A stretch of DNA of 64,000 nucleotides from Aneurinibacillus tyrosinisolvens (GCF_001015055.1 NZ_BBWZ01000016.1:21673-85672); one strand, 5' to 3'. Counted from the stretch's first letter, positions 44,748 to 55,399 are shown. Notes: generated by a model from the sequence alone, not told the origin. Translations and numbers: made by a program.

Positions 44748-46529
44748 ATGCAGAGTTTTCGCATCCGGTTGAACTTTATTTTTCTATTTATTATCGCTGT
44801 TTTGCTTCTTACAATTGGCCTGTATGTTGCAAAGCTGCTGGAAAATACATATGTTGGTATTTTAGAGGATCGCTTAACAAAAGAAGCGAAAATTATCGCA
44901 GACGATGTGCTGTATTTTGATATTCATGAACAGGCGCCGAAGCTGCAGGAACGCATGCTTTCTTTTTCCCGCGAAATCGGTACCCGTATTACAGTGATGG
45001 ACAAAAACGGCAAAGTAATGGCTGATACGGAGCACGATCCGAAAACACTGCCCAACCACTTGAACCGCCCGGAAATAAGAGAGGCCCTTCGCAGAGGGAC
45101 GGGACATGCTATACGGTACAGCAACACATTGAATTACGATATGATGTATGTAGCCGTCCCGCTGAAGCAGAATGGACAGACAATTGGGCTGGCCCGGGTC
45201 TCAGTTAAGATAACGAATGTACATGAGTCGGTACAACAGCTCTGGCTGAGCCTTGTCGGCGTCTTATTCATTACGTTGCTTTTATTCGGTTTTATAAGTA
45301 CACGCATTGCCAAAAATATTACGCAGCCGATTGAAGATATTACAAGGGTGGCGCGTGATATTACGAGAAATGAATTCAAAAGCAGAATTCAAACGAATGC
45401 CAAAGGCGAAGTCGGAGAGCTGGCCCAGGCGATTAATTTTATGGCGCTGAGCCTGGAGCAGCAGATGTCCGCCCTCCAGGATAATGAGAAACGGTTAGAG
45501 AGCATTCTTAATAATATGTTTAGCGGCATGATCTTAGTAAGCGATATGAGGCGGATTACCATAATGAATGCGGCCGCTGAAGAGATGCTTGGGTATGACG
45601 CAAAGGAACTCGCCGGGCGTATTCACAGCGAGGTTGGGCAAAACACAAGCCTCAGTCCGCTCATCGAACAGTGCTTTGAATCGGGAGAAAAAATGAGGGA
45701 AGAGATTCATATTTATTATCCTGAGGAGCGCATTATCGATGTTAATCTTGGGGCATACAGGAATGAACAGAATGAGATTAAAGGCGTTATTATCGTTCTT
45801 CATGATATTACAGCAATACGAAGGCTTGAGAAAATGAGAAGTGAATTTGTCGCCAATGTTTCTCACGAATTAAAGACGCCCATTACTTCCATCAAAGGTT
45901 TCACCGAGACTCTGCTGGATGGTGCTCTGGATGATATTGAGATTAGCCGTACCTTCCTGACGATTATTAACGAAGAAAGTGACAGGTTGAACCGGCTGAT
46001 TAGCGATATTCTTGAGCTATCTAAGATTGAACAGAAAAAAATGCCGCTCGTAGTGGAAGAGGTAAATTTAGTGCGGCTGGTTAAAGAGACAGTAAGGATT
46101 GTCAGGGAAGAAGCGAGGGCGAAAGACATTACCATTTACCTGCCGGCAGAAGACAGGATGATGTTAGAAGGTGATCCGGACCGTCTGCGGCAAATTATCT
46201 TAAACCTTATTAGCAATGCGATAAATTATACCCCGGCTAATGGGGAAGTAAGCGTCACTATCGGGGAAACAGAAGATGAGAAGGTTAAAATGGCCATTGA
46301 GGATACTGGCACAGGAATCCCTGAGGAACACCTTCCCCGCATATTTGAGCGTTTTTACCGTGTGGATAAGGCCCGTTCCAGGGAATCGGGCGGAACAGGC
46401 CTTGGATTGGCTATTGTTAAGCATCTCGTTGAAGCACACCACGGAACAATACAGGTGGAGAGTACGGAGGGAGAAGGGACCACATTTACCGTCCTCCTTC
46501 CCAAACGGCAGCCTTATTTATTCAGCTAG
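44748..46529 (+). CDS. phoR: Sensor histidine kinase PhoR
   Basis: 593 residues. Membrane helix (about 10-30), extracytoplasmic sensor (about 31-165), second helix (about 166-186), HAMP (about 187-240), PAS (about 250-355), HisKA with His in [15 protein letters not shown] (about 370) and HATPase domain with N, G1 and G2 boxes ([29 protein letters not shown]). It phosphorylates PhoP when phosphate is short. It overlaps the end of the convergent transporter pseudogene by 8 bases. Confidence 0.9.
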   Translation: MQSFRIRLNFIFLFIIAVLLLTIGLYVAKLLENTYVGILEDRLTKEAKIIADDVLYFDIHEQAPKLQERMLSFSREIGTRITVMDKNGKVMADTEHDPKTLPNHLNRPEIREALRRGTGHAIRYSNTLNYDMMYVAVPLKQNGQTIGLARVSVKITNVHESVQQLWLSLVGVLFITLLLFGFISTRIAKNITQPIEDITRVARDITRNEFKSRIQTNAKGEVGELAQAINFMALSLEQQMSALQDNEKRLESILNNMFSGMILVSDMRRITIMNAAAEEMLGYDAKELAGRIHSEVGQNTSLSPLIEQCFESGEKMREEIHIYYPEERIIDVNLGAYRNEQNEIKGVIIVLHDITAIRRLEKMRSEFVANVSHELKTPITSIKGFTETLLDGALDDIEISRTFLTIINEESDRLNRLISDILELSKIEQKKMPLVVEEVNLVRLVKETVRIVREEARAKDITIYLPAEDRMMLEGDPDRLRQIILNLISNAINYTPANGEVSVTIGETEDEKVKMAIEDTGTGIPEEHLPRIFERFYRVDKARSRESGGTGLGLAIVKHLVEAHHGTIQVESTEGEGTTFTVLLPKRQPYLFS

Positions 46530-47446
46530 TTTTTTGGAGCTCGCTTGCTGTTTCGAGTTCCTTCTTTTTTCCGGCCTGATTGTATTTAATAAAAAGGTAA
46601 ATCCCAAATAAAATAACCCCTGCGCCAATTAACTGCGTTTTCGTCACCAGCTCACCGAGAATAAAGTAGGCAAGGATCGCGGAGCCAACCGGCTCACCGA
46701 GAATGCTCATGGATATTGTGTTAGCACTGAGCCATTTTATCGCCCAGTTGAATACACTGTGCCCGAGCAATGTGGGGAAAACAGCAAGCGCAAGAAATAC
46801 GAGCCATTCGTTCGCTGAATAAGGATAGAGCGGGAAACCCATGATAAAGTCATACAATAATAGTGTAGCCGTACTAATTCCATATACAACGAATGTGTAG
46901 GTCATAAGGGAAAGACGTTTGCGCACACTCTGTCCGAAGAGCCAGTAGCCAGTAACGGTGGCCGCACCAAGCAGGGCAAGGATATCGCCCCATAACGCAG
47001 TTCCGCCAACCTTAAAGTCGCCCCAGCCAATAATAGCACTCCCTCCCAGGGCAAGCAAACCGCCGAGAAAGCCGACAAAACTTACCTTTTCTTTAAAAGA
47101 AAAAGTAAGCGCCCGCAAACGAAAAAAGCGGCTGCAGGGTAACGAGCACGACCGAGCTGGCTACCGATGTGTAGTTGAGCGATTCAAACCACAGGATAAA
47201 GTGGAGGGCCAGGAAGATGCCTGCCAGAGCGGATAACGCCCAATCTCTGCCTGTTATCTCCTTGATTTCACGCATATGCTTCCATAATATGAACGGCAGC
47301 ATCAACAGGACGGTGAATAACAGACGATAGGTCGCAATAATGGAAGCGGGAGCAGCTGATAACTTAACAAAAATAGCAGATGTAGATACGGCGATCACGC
47401 CGATAAGAAGAGCGAGATAAGGATTAAAAGCAGGTTGGTTCCTCAT
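46522..47446 (-). pseudogene. EamA (DMT) family transporter, frameshift
   Basis: A ten-helix drug/metabolite transporter split into two frames. The first (47446-47093) covers the N-terminal EamA repeat and ends SFAGAYFFF; the second (to 46522) continues KEKVSFVGFLGG and carries the second repeat. The tract TTTTTCTTTT on the minus strand (about 47094-47103) has one T too many: without it the protein reads AYFFFKEKVS, as expected in the family. Full length would be about 305 residues. Substrate unknown. Either a recent null mutation or a homopolymer sequence error. Confidence 0.8.
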
Positions 47447-47624
47447 GAAGTCCCCTTTCTTATGTAAAAAAGATAAATATTGTTTATTTTCTTCCTATAT
47501 TAGCACACAAAGCCGAAGAAAGCCTCCAGATTCATCCATGGGGATGGCCACAAGCAGCAAAAACTGAAACCTAAACCGGCCTCTTTCGTAATAAGAGGTA
47601 GAAAGTAACAAAGGGGGAAGAAAA

Positions 47625-48452
47625 ATGAGTGAGAAAGTTGTCAAGATGGGAGCCCCTGGTTTCAACCCGGGCAAAATTATAAAGTTTTTACTGCCGGTTC
47701 TTTTACTGGTTATTCTGGCGTTCGATTCCTTTGCCGTTGTCCAGCCTGGCCACCGTGGGGTTGTCGTACAGCTCGGTGCAGTAAAGCCGCAGTTATTTGA
47801 GGAAGGCCTTCACTTTAAACTGCCGTTTATCCAGCATGTTATACCTGTGGAAGTTCGTGTGCAAAAAGCGGAAAGCCATGCTTCTGCAGCCTCTAGAGAT
47901 TTACAGATTGTAACGACAACGATAGCGGTAAACTTCCATATCGACCCGGCCCGCGCCAACAAACTATACCAGAATGTCGGGACAGACTTCAAAGAAAGAA
48001 TCGTGGATCCGTCCATTGCAGAGTCTTTAAAGGCCGTGACGGCCAAATACACAGCGGAACAGCTCATCTCCAAGCGATCTGAGGTAGGGCAAAACGTGAA
48101 AGAACTGTTAACAAAAAAGCTTGGAACATATGATATGATGCTTGATGAAATTAACATTACCGAGTTCAAGTTTAGCGATGAATATAACAAAGCAATTGAA
48201 CAAAAGCAAATTGCCGAGCAGCAGGCTCTGAAATCGAAACTCGATTTAGAGCGGATTAAAATCGAAAAAGAACAGACGATAACACAGGCACAGGCAACGG
48301 CTGAGTCTCTCAGACTCCAGAAGCTGGAAGTTACCCCGGAGCTTGTGAAGCTGCGTGAAATTGAAGCCCAGATAAAAGCCATTGATAAATGGGACGGAAA
48401 ATTGCCGACTACAACTGGTGGCGCAGTCCCGTTCGTTAATGTACAAAAATAA
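47625..48452 (+). CDS. Prohibitin-family (SPFH) membrane protein
   Basis: 275 residues: one N-terminal membrane helix (about 20-37), an SPFH domain (about 38-200, with FAVVQPGHRGVVVQLG and GLHFKLPF) and a coiled-coil C-terminal region rich in Gln, Glu and Lys (about 190-245). Such proteins form ring-like membrane scaffolds; substrate and partner are not indicated. ATG follows AAAGGGGG. A terminator follows; the gene is a single unit between the EamA remnant and polA. Confidence 0.87.
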   Translation: MSEKVVKMGAPGFNPGKIIKFLLPVLLLVILAFDSFAVVQPGHRGVVVQLGAVKPQLFEEGLHFKLPFIQHVIPVEVRVQKAESHASAASRDLQIVTTTIAVNFHIDPARANKLYQNVGTDFKERIVDPSIAESLKAVTAKYTAEQLISKRSEVGQNVKELLTKKLGTYDMMLDEINITEFKFSDEYNKAIEQKQIAEQQALKSKLDLERIKIEKEQTITQAQATAESLRLQKLEVTPELVKLREIEAQIKAIDKWDGKLPTTTGGAVPFVNVQK

Positions 48453-48458
48453 CAGAAA

Positions 48459-48507
48459 CAAAAACCGCTATCCCAGTTCACTTAGGGCGCTGGCGGTTTT
48501 TTTGTTT
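48459..48507 (+). terminator. Terminator
   Basis: AAAAACCGC and GCGGTTTTT arms with a loop of about 24 bases, ending in a run of seven T. Confidence 0.8.
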
Positions 48508-48575
48508 TGGCTTATCTGTCTATGGTATGATGGAAGCATATATACTTTTTAATAAGGGATGGGACGAGGGTTACT

Positions 48576-51224
48576 ATGGAAAACAAATTCATTGTTATTG
48601 ATGGAAACAGTATTGCGAATCGGGCTTTTTATGCGCTTCCTCTTCTTAGTAATGAGGAAGGTTTATATACAAATGCCGTGTACGGATTTACCACGATGCT
48701 GCTGCGAATGCTTGAAGAAGAGAAGCCTACCCATGTGCTCGTTGCATTCGATGCAGGCAAGGTGACCTTTCGGACGGAAGAATTCAAAGAATATAAAGGC
48801 AAGCGTCAGAAAACCCCCGGCGAATTATCTTCCCAGTTCCCGCTCATTAAAGAGTTGCTGGACGCTTTTACTATTAAGCACTATGAACTGCCCGGCTATG
48901 AGGCGGACGATATTATCGGCACAGTGTCGGCACAAGCAGAGGCGAAAGGGTATACAACGCTTATTGTTTCCGGTGATAAGGATATGCTGCAGCTTGCCTC
49001 GGATAAAACAAGCATTGCCCTGACACGCAAAGGGATTAGCGAAGTCGAAATGTATTCACCGCAGGAGATAGAGACAAAATACGGCCTAACGCCTGCGCAA
49101 ATTACAGACCTAAAAGGGCTTATGGGGGATACATCGGATAATATTCCGGGCATACCGGGAGTAGGAGAGAAGACGGCCCTCAAGCTGCTCCATGAATATA
49201 AAACGGTAGAAAACGTTCTCGAACATGCTGAGGATGTAAAAGGAAAGAAACTGCAGGAAAAAATCATCGAGCATGTGGACAGCGCGCGTATGAGCAAGCA
49301 ACTGGCTACAATTGTACGTGATGCGCCGATAGAAGTAACCGTTGATGATGCTGCCTATTATGCTTTTACGAAGGAAAAGGTAGAACCTGTTCTGCAGCGG
49401 CTCGCTTTTAAATCGCTGCTTAGCCGCCTCGGGCTGGATTCAGCGGAAGCGACCGTCCAGCAGGACGAAGAAACGGACGAGATTGAATTTATCATTATTT
49501 CGGAAGAGAACAGGGGGGAGTGGGCAGGTAAGCTTACATCTCCTATGGCGGTTATGGTGGAGGTAGACGCCGAAAATTATCACGGCGCTCCCATTCTTGG
49601 TATTGGACTTGCAGATGACAACACGCGCTTATACATTCCTTTTGAGCAGCTGAACTGGCCGGAGTTTGCGCGCTGGTTGTCTGACCCGGAGCAGAAGAAG
49701 TGGGTGTATGATGCAAAACGGAGCCAGGTTGCTCTCGCCTGGAAGGGAATCGCGCTTGAAGGAATTTGTTTCGACACACTGCTGGCTTCTTATCTGACGA
49801 ACCCGTCGGAAACGAACCATCTGCTTTCTGATATTATGCAACGATACGGAATGAAGCTTATATCAGATGAAGCGCTTTACGGAAAAGGGGCCAAGCGGAG
49901 CCTTCCCGCTCTGGAAAGGCTTGGTGCCCACATTGTAAGCAAGGCTGACGCAATCTATCGAATTCATGATAAGTTGGAACAGGAGATGAAGCAGCAGGAA
50001 CTGATGGATTTGTTTTATGATTTAGAACTGCCGCTGGCGTCTGTTCTCGGTGATATGGAGAAGCAAGGCGTTCGTGTGAACCGGGCTACACTGGATGAAA
50101 TGGGAAAAGAGCTGCAGGAAAAGCTGGATAAGCTAACGAGCAGCATTTATAGCCTTGCCGGAGTCGAGTTTAACATTAATTCACCGAAACAGCTTGGTGA
50201 AATACTGTTTGACAAGTTAAATCTGCCTGTAATTAAGAAAACAAAAACCGGATACTCAACAGGTGCCGACGTACTGGAGAAACTCCAGTATGCCCACGAG
50301 ATTATCCCGCTCATTCTTCAGTTCAGGCAGCTTGGCAAGCTTCAATCTACGTATATCGAAGGGCTGAAGAAGGAAATCAGAGAAGAAACCGGGAAGATTC
50401 ATACTTCATTCAATCAGGCGGTAACCGCAACGGGCAGGCTGAGCAGTACGGAGCCTAATCTGCAAAACATCCCGATCCGCCTGGAGGAGGGGCGCAAAAT
50501 ACGCCAGGCATTCATTCCTTCTGAACCGGGCTGGTTTATTTTAGCGGCCGATTACTCGCAGGTTGAATTGCGAATCTTAGCGCATATTTCGCAGGACGAA
50601 AACCTGCTGGATGCTTTCCGCCGCGATATGGATGTCCACACCCGTACAGCGATGGATGTATTTAATGTAGAGGAAGATGAAGTAACATCTCTCATGCGCC
50701 GCCAGGCGAAGGCAGTAAACTTCGGGATTGTATATGGAATAAGCGACTATGGCTTATCCCAAAACCTGAACATTACACGCAAACAAGCGGCTGATTTTAT
50801 TGAGCGTTATTTCTCTGTTTTTCAAGGTGTCAAACGGTATATGGAAGTCATTGTAGAGGAAGCGAAAAAACACGGATACGTAACGACGATGCTGCAGCGC
50901 AGACGCTACCTCCCTGAAATTAACAGCCGGAACTTCAACCTCCGCAGCTTCGCCGAACGGACGGCTATGAATACGCCGATCCAGGGTACGGCAGCGGATA
51001 TCATTAAGCTGGCGATGGTAACGATGGCCCGCCGTATGGAGCAGGAGAAGCTGGCAAGCCGGATGCTGCTGCAGGTGCACGATGAACTTATCTTTGAAGT
51101 GCCCGAAGCTGAATTGGATACGATGCGCAGGCTCGTGCCTGAAGTAATGGAACATGCACTGTCGCTGGATGTTCCGCTGAAAGTTGATGTGAATTATGGA
51201 CCCAGCTGGTATGAAGCGAAGTAA
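48576..51224 (+). CDS. polA: DNA polymerase I
   Basis: 882 residues. N-terminal 5'-nuclease (about 1-295) with DGNSIANRAFYALP and GDTSDNIPGIPGVGEKTA, a degenerate 3'-5' exonuclease domain (about 310-470) and the family A polymerase (about 480-882) with motif A DYSQVELRILAHIS (about 659-672), motif B RRQAKAVNFGIVYG (about 708-721) and motif C VHDEL (about 835). The exonuclease carries VEVDAENYHG where the active enzyme has DTE, as in other Bacillus-type Pol I, so proofreading should be absent. Used in Okazaki fragment processing and repair. ATG 48576. Confidence 0.96.
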   Translation: MENKFIVIDGNSIANRAFYALPLLSNEEGLYTNAVYGFTTMLLRMLEEEKPTHVLVAFDAGKVTFRTEEFKEYKGKRQKTPGELSSQFPLIKELLDAFTIKHYELPGYEADDIIGTVSAQAEAKGYTTLIVSGDKDMLQLASDKTSIALTRKGISEVEMYSPQEIETKYGLTPAQITDLKGLMGDTSDNIPGIPGVGEKTALKLLHEYKTVENVLEHAEDVKGKKLQEKIIEHVDSARMSKQLATIVRDAPIEVTVDDAAYYAFTKEKVEPVLQRLAFKSLLSRLGLDSAEATVQQDEETDEIEFIIISEENRGEWAGKLTSPMAVMVEVDAENYHGAPILGIGLADDNTRLYIPFEQLNWPEFARWLSDPEQKKWVYDAKRSQVALAWKGIALEGICFDTLLASYLTNPSETNHLLSDIMQRYGMKLISDEALYGKGAKRSLPALERLGAHIVSKADAIYRIHDKLEQEMKQQELMDLFYDLELPLASVLGDMEKQGVRVNRATLDEMGKELQEKLDKLTSSIYSLAGVEFNINSPKQLGEILFDKLNLPVIKKTKTGYSTGADVLEKLQYAHEIIPLILQFRQLGKLQSTYIEGLKKEIREETGKIHTSFNQAVTATGRLSSTEPNLQNIPIRLEEGRKIRQAFIPSEPGWFILAADYSQVELRILAHISQDENLLDAFRRDMDVHTRTAMDVFNVEEDEVTSLMRRQAKAVNFGIVYGISDYGLSQNLNITRKQAADFIERYFSVFQGVKRYMEVIVEEAKKHGYVTTMLQRRRYLPEINSRNFNLRSFAERTAMNTPIQGTAADIIKLAMVTMARRMEQEKLASRMLLQVHDELIFEVPEAELDTMRRLVPEVMEHALSLDVPLKVDVNYGPSWYEAK

Positions 51225-51238
51225 AGGAGAGAAATGAA

Positions 51239-52069
51239 ATGCCGGAATTACCCGAGGTTGAAACCGTACGACGAACGTTAACATCGCTTGTGGTCGGCAA
51301 ACAAATCGAAGACGTTATCGTAAGTCTGCCTCGTTTAATTAAAGAACCGGACGATGCGATGCAATTCAGCCATTTGTTAAAGGGGCAGACCATTCGGGAA
51401 ATGGGCCGCAGAGGGAAGTTTCTTCTCTTCTATCTCGATGATTTTGTATTGGTTTCCCATTTGCGGATGGAGGGCCGGTATGGCCTTTATGCAACAGCTG
51501 AACCGGTTGAGAAGCACACCCATGTTATTTTCCGCTTTACGGACGGAAGCGAATTGCGCTATAAAGATGTGCGGACCTTTGGGACGATGCATTTATTTGT
51601 AAAAGGCAAAGAACAAGCAGGCCCGCCCCTTCATAAGCTTGGTCCCGAGCCTTTAGGAGAAGCGTTTACCGCCGGAATGCTAAAGGAACGGATGAAAGGG
51701 CGGAAAAGCAAAGTAAAACCCCTTCTTTTAAACCAGGAAATCGTTGTAGGATTGGGTAATATTTATGTAGATGAAGCGCTTTTCCAGGCAGGCATACACC
51801 CTGAGAGGCTGCCTGCCGAACTCACTGACAAACAATGGCAGTCGCTTTACGAGAGCATTGTTGATATATTGGAAAAGTCTATCTCCCTCGGAGGGTCTTC
51901 GATTAAATCATACGTGAACGGCCAGGGGGAAACGGGGAATTTTCAGCATACGCTGAAGGCATACGGACGAACCGGAGAACCGTGTGTCACATGTGGAACC
52001 CCGATTGAGAAATCCGTAGTTGGAGGCAGGGGCACACATATTTGCCCTGCCTGTCAGCCTCGAACATAA
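51239..52069 (+). CDS. mutM: Formamidopyrimidine-DNA glycosylase
   Basis: 276 residues. Removes 8-oxoguanine and formamidopyrimidines and cleaves the strand. PELPEVETVRRTL provides the catalytic Pro and Glu after the initiator Met, a Lys of the family near 60 (GRRGKFLLF), the H2TH region (about 140-180, GLGNIYVDEALF) and the C-terminal zinc finger CVTC...CPAC (about 248-271). It follows polA with 14 bases between, as in B. subtilis, and is probably co-transcribed. Confidence 0.96.
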   Translation: MPELPEVETVRRTLTSLVVGKQIEDVIVSLPRLIKEPDDAMQFSHLLKGQTIREMGRRGKFLLFYLDDFVLVSHLRMEGRYGLYATAEPVEKHTHVIFRFTDGSELRYKDVRTFGTMHLFVKGKEQAGPPLHKLGPEPLGEAFTAGMLKERMKGRKSKVKPLLLNQEIVVGLGNIYVDEALFQAGIHPERLPAELTDKQWQSLYESIVDILEKSISLGGSSIKSYVNGQGETGNFQHTLKAYGRTGEPCVTCGTPIEKSVVGGRGTHICPACQPRT

Positions 52070-52191
52070 TGCACGACTTTTTTTCCTCTCCATATAATGT
52101 TAAGGAGCAGCCCGCCTACGAACAGAAATCGGCATGTAGATAAGCTGTGTTTCGTATACTGTAGGGTAGCTCGGGGAAGGGGGAAAAAAAT

Positions 52192-52854
52192 GTGCTGCAT
52201 GTATTCTCACTCTTGGCGCTTTCTTTTGCCGTCAGTCTTGACGGCTTCGGTGTAGGAGTGACGTACGGGATGCGCCGTATAAAGATACCCGCACGCTCCG
52301 TGCTCATTATTACGGCTTGTTCCGCCCTGGTTATTCTTATTTCCATGTACATTGGCAAATGGCTTGCTGTTTTCTTATCTCCGGCTGCAACCCGCTACAT
52401 CGGGGGAATGATTCTGATTGGGATTGGAATCTGGGCTATATACAACATTAAGAGCCAGAGGAAGAATGAACAAATAAGTGACGGCGGAAATGCAGGAAAT
52501 CCTCTCGAAGAACGTCCAGTTCTGGCGATTGAAATAAAATCCCTTGGGCTTGTTATCCAAATATTAAAGCGGCCTACGGAAGCAGACGTCGATCGTTCCG
52601 GTACCATATCGGGAATGGAAGCGATGTTTCTCGGTCTTGCCTTGTCTATTGACGGCTTTGGTGCGGGGATTGGTGCGGCGCTTATCGGTTATAATCCATG
52701 GGTTACCGCATTTGTCATCGGTTTTACAAACTGTCTTTTTATTTTGTCCGGGCTGCGTATCGGTTTTAAATATTCAGAGGCAAGCTGGATGAAAAGCATG
52801 ACCTATTTACCTGGGATTTTGCTCGTTTTATGTGGATTATTCAAAATGCTGTAA
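52192..52854 (+). CDS. ytaF: Sporulation membrane protein YtaF
   Basis: 220 residues with six predicted helices arranged as two similar halves (FAVSLDGFGVGVTYG and LALSIDGFGAGIGAA). This is the MntP-related YtaF fold, whose conserved Asp in each half suggests cation transport; YtaF is a sporulation protein in B. subtilis. GTG 52192 follows AAGGGGG. It overlaps or nearly abuts coaE, forming the polA-mutM-ytaF-coaE block. Confidence 0.9.
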   Translation: MLHVFSLLALSFAVSLDGFGVGVTYGMRRIKIPARSVLIITACSALVILISMYIGKWLAVFLSPAATRYIGGMILIGIGIWAIYNIKSQRKNEQISDGGNAGNPLEERPVLAIEIKSLGLVIQILKRPTEADVDRSGTISGMEAMFLGLALSIDGFGAGIGAALIGYNPWVTAFVIGFTNCLFILSGLRIGFKYSEASWMKSMTYLPGILLVLCGLFKML

Positions 52855-52868
52855 GGAGAGTTATACAG

Positions 52869-53465
52869 ATGATTATTGGACTAACGGGCGGAATTGCCTG
52901 TGGTAAGACAACGGTAGCCCGTCTTCTTGCTGAACGGGGAGCCAGAATTATTGACGCGGATATCATTGCCCGTGAAGTCGTTCGGCCAGGTGAAGATGCC
53001 TGGTCTCTTATTATCAAACGTTTTGGACAAGATATTCTGCTTGGGAATGAAGAGATTAATCGTGTGAAACTGGGTGGAATTGTTTTTTCCAACGAACAGG
53101 CCCGGCTGGACTTAAACGCGATTGTACATCCTGCCGTTAGAAGGCGAATGAAGCAGTTGGCAGAAGAGGCGCAGGCAGAGGGCGTCCCTTTAATTGTACT
53201 TGATATTCCACTGCTGTATGAATCAAAATTAGAACATATGACGGAACAAGTTGTCGTAGTATATTGTAAAGAGGATGTCCAGCTAGCGCGTCTGATGCAG
53301 CGTAACGGATTTACAAGGGAAGAGGCATTGCGCAGAATCCAGGCGCAGATGCCGCTTGAAGAAAAAATCAAAAGAGCAGACTACACCATTAACAATAATG
53401 GAACGCTAACGGACACTGAACGACAAGTAGACGAGCTGATAGAACAACTGTGTCCCGCCAACTGA
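52869..53465 (+). CDS. coaE: Dephospho-CoA kinase
   Basis: 198 residues. Phosphorylates the 3'-hydroxyl of dephospho-CoA, the last step of CoA synthesis. P-loop GLTGGIACGKTT (about 4-15), DADIIAREVV (about 31-40) and lid region RMQRNGFTREEALRRI (about 137-152). ATG 52869 follows GGAGAG; the frame is open further upstream but overlaps ytaF and has no ribosome-binding site there. Confidence 0.95.
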   Translation: MIIGLTGGIACGKTTVARLLAERGARIIDADIIAREVVRPGEDAWSLIIKRFGQDILLGNEEINRVKLGGIVFSNEQARLDLNAIVHPAVRRRMKQLAEEAQAEGVPLIVLDIPLLYESKLEHMTEQVVVVYCKEDVQLARLMQRNGFTREEALRRIQAQMPLEEKIKRADYTINNNGTLTDTERQVDELIEQLCPAN

Positions 53466-53511
53466 GCGATTTACGTACGACAAACGTGGCAGGACAGATG
53501 AGGAGCCCGGA

Positions 53512-54075
53512 ATGAAACGATTCACTCGGAAGAAAACCATTCTCTTCTTATTCCTCCTGGTGATTTTCCTGCTGCTTGACGCACCGATCACCTGGAAAAC
53601 CATGTATCCCGTTTATTATAAACAGGAAATACGCACATCTGCCAGCCAATATGGTGTCGATCCCTATTTAATTATGGCGATTATACAAATTGAGTCAAAG
53701 TTTGATAAACGGACGGTTTCGAAAAAGGGAGCTGTCGGGCTTATGCAGGTCATGCCTGCCACTGCTGAATGGGCAGCAAAACAGGCGAGATTTTCGCCGA
53801 TGGCGATTGAATACCTGGATGAGCCGGATACGAATATCTCTCTCGGAACATGGTACATTTCCTTTCTGTACGAAATGTTTCACAGGAATCCCTACGCTGT
53901 CATTGCTGCCTACAACGCCGGCCCCGGCAATGTAAAGCGATGGCTTGATAACGGAACGTGGGACGGCAGGCTTGAAACGATATCAAGAATCCCCTTTGGA
54001 GAAACAAGGCATTATTTGCAGCGTGTGGTTTACTATAAGAAGAGATATGAAAAAATATATCATAATGAGTTTTAA
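53512..54075 (+). CDS. Membrane-anchored lytic transglycosylase
   Basis: 187 residues: basic N-terminus and one membrane helix (about 9-23), then an SLT (Slt70-like) domain with catalytic Glu 61 in IIQIESKFD, GAVGLMQVMPATAEW (about 74-88) and the AAYNAGPGNVKRW motif (about 131-143). It cleaves the glycan chain of peptidoglycan outside the membrane. It lies behind coaE with 46 bases between. The same position in B. subtilis carries a small transglycosylase gene. Confidence 0.9.
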   Translation: MKRFTRKKTILFLFLLVIFLLLDAPITWKTMYPVYYKQEIRTSASQYGVDPYLIMAIIQIESKFDKRTVSKKGAVGLMQVMPATAEWAAKQARFSPMAIEYLDEPDTNISLGTWYISFLYEMFHRNPYAVIAAYNAGPGNVKRWLDNGTWDGRLETISRIPFGETRHYLQRVVYYKKRYEKIYHNEF

Positions 54076-54081
54076 GTGAGA

Positions 54082-54112
54082 GGCCCTGCAGAAATGTAGG
54101 GTCTTTTATTTG
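54082..54112 (+). terminator. Terminator
   Basis: GGCCCTGCA pairs with TGTAGGGTC (with G-U pairs), followed by TTTTATTTG. Confidence 0.65.
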
Positions 54113-54156
54113 AAAAGTACACAAAAATAAAAAAATAAAGAATTTATACAAACATA

Positions 54157-54184
54157 TTGCAAAAAGTGTTATACTTATTATAAT
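54157..54184 (+). promoter_or_regulatory. gapB promoter with CcpN-like box
   Basis: TTGCAA (54157-54162), 16-base spacer and TATAAT (54179-54184). Between them AGTGTTATACTT (54165-54176) matches 11 of 12 positions of the CcpN operator TRTGYYATAYWW known from B. subtilis gapB and pckA. This predicts repression during glycolytic growth. Confidence 0.7.
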
Positions 54185-54232
54185 AAAGACAGGTAAATAG
54201 TGTGTAACATATCCGGGAAGGAGAACATGTGA

Positions 54233-55267
54233 ATGACGACAAGGATTGCCATTAACGGGTTTGGGCGTATTGGAAGAATGGTTTTTCGGAAAGCAATTCA
54301 GGATCCAGAAGTAGAGGTAGTAGCGATTAATGCCAGCCATCCGGTAGAAACGCTCGCCCACCTTATTAAATACGATACGATTCATGGAAACATTTCAGAT
54401 AAAGTGGAAGTGAAAGACGACACGATTATTGTTAACGGAAAAGTAACGAAGGTTGTTTCAGATCGTAACCCCGCCAACCTGCCGTGGAAAGAGATGAACG
54501 TTGAAATTGTAGTAGAAGCGACAGGCAAGTTCCGTGATCAAGAAGGCGCCGGAAAACATATCCAGGCAGGCGCGAAGAAGGTAGTGATTACGGCACCGGG
54601 CAAAGACGAAGACGCGACGATTGTGATGGGTGTTAATGAAGAAGTGTATGACTATGCGAACCATCATATCGTGTCCAACGCTTCCTGCACAACGAACTGT
54701 CTTGCGCCGGTTGCTAAAGTTCTGGATGAGGCGTTCGGCATTGAGTTTGGCATGATGACGACCATTCATTCTTATACAAATGATCAGAACAATCTTGATA
54801 ACCCGCATAAAGACCTGCGTCGTGCCCGGGCATGTGCACAATCGATTATCCCAACGACAACGGGTGCTGCCCGCGCGGTATCCCTCGTGCTGCCTCAATT
54901 GAAAGGAAAGTTGAACGGATTTGCTCTTCGCGTGCCAACGCCGAATGTTTCCATTGTTGATTTAGTTGTGGACGTAAAGAAAAACGTGACAATCGAAGAG
55001 GTAAACCGTGTTCTCCGGGAAGCGAGCGAAGGAAGCATGAAAGGCATTCTTGGCTTTACAGACGAACCGCTTGTTTCTACAGATTTTAACGGAAATGAGA
55101 ATTCTTCCATTGTAGACGGGCTTTCAACAATGGTTATGCGCGATAGGCAGGTAAAAGTGCTTGCCTGGTATGACAATGAGTGGGGCTATTCCTGCCGCGT
55201 TCTTGACCTGGTGAAATTTGTTTCTGAAGCTTCTCAGGCGAAAAAAAAGATTGAGGTACATGCATAA
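54233..55267 (+). CDS. gapB: Glyceraldehyde-3-phosphate dehydrogenase, gluconeogenic type
   Basis: 344 residues. NAD(P) loop INGFGRIGR (about 7-15), catalytic Cys in SNASCTTNC (about 154) and His of TIHSYTNDQ (about 181). After the second strand it reads AINASHPVE, without the Asp that fixes NAD specificity in GapA, so NADP use in the gluconeogenic direction is likely. The position before nrdR matches gapB of B. subtilis (speD is absent here). Promoter shows a CcpN-like box; a terminator follows. Confidence 0.92.
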   Translation: MTTRIAINGFGRIGRMVFRKAIQDPEVEVVAINASHPVETLAHLIKYDTIHGNISDKVEVKDDTIIVNGKVTKVVSDRNPANLPWKEMNVEIVVEATGKFRDQEGAGKHIQAGAKKVVITAPGKDEDATIVMGVNEEVYDYANHHIVSNASCTTNCLAPVAKVLDEAFGIEFGMMTTIHSYTNDQNNLDNPHKDLRRARACAQSIIPTTTGAARAVSLVLPQLKGKLNGFALRVPTPNVSIVDLVVDVKKNVTIEEVNRVLREASEGSMKGILGFTDEPLVSTDFNGNENSSIVDGLSTMVMRDRQVKVLAWYDNEWGYSCRVLDLVKFVSEASQAKKKIEVHA

Positions 55268-55292
55268 ACCTCATCTTATTATAGAAGAGTAG

Positions 55293-55334
55293 AAGGGGAA
55301 GTTCTGATCACAGGACTTCCCCTTTTCTATTTTT
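55293..55334 (+). terminator. Terminator of gapB
   Basis: AAGGGGAAGT and ACTTCCCCTT form a ten-base stem with a 12-base loop, followed by TTCTATTTTT. Confidence 0.85.
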
Positions 55335-55399
55335 ACTTGACTCAAAAAACTATCTGGGACAAACTAATGGAAAGTATACAATTTAGTGGAGTTGATCTT

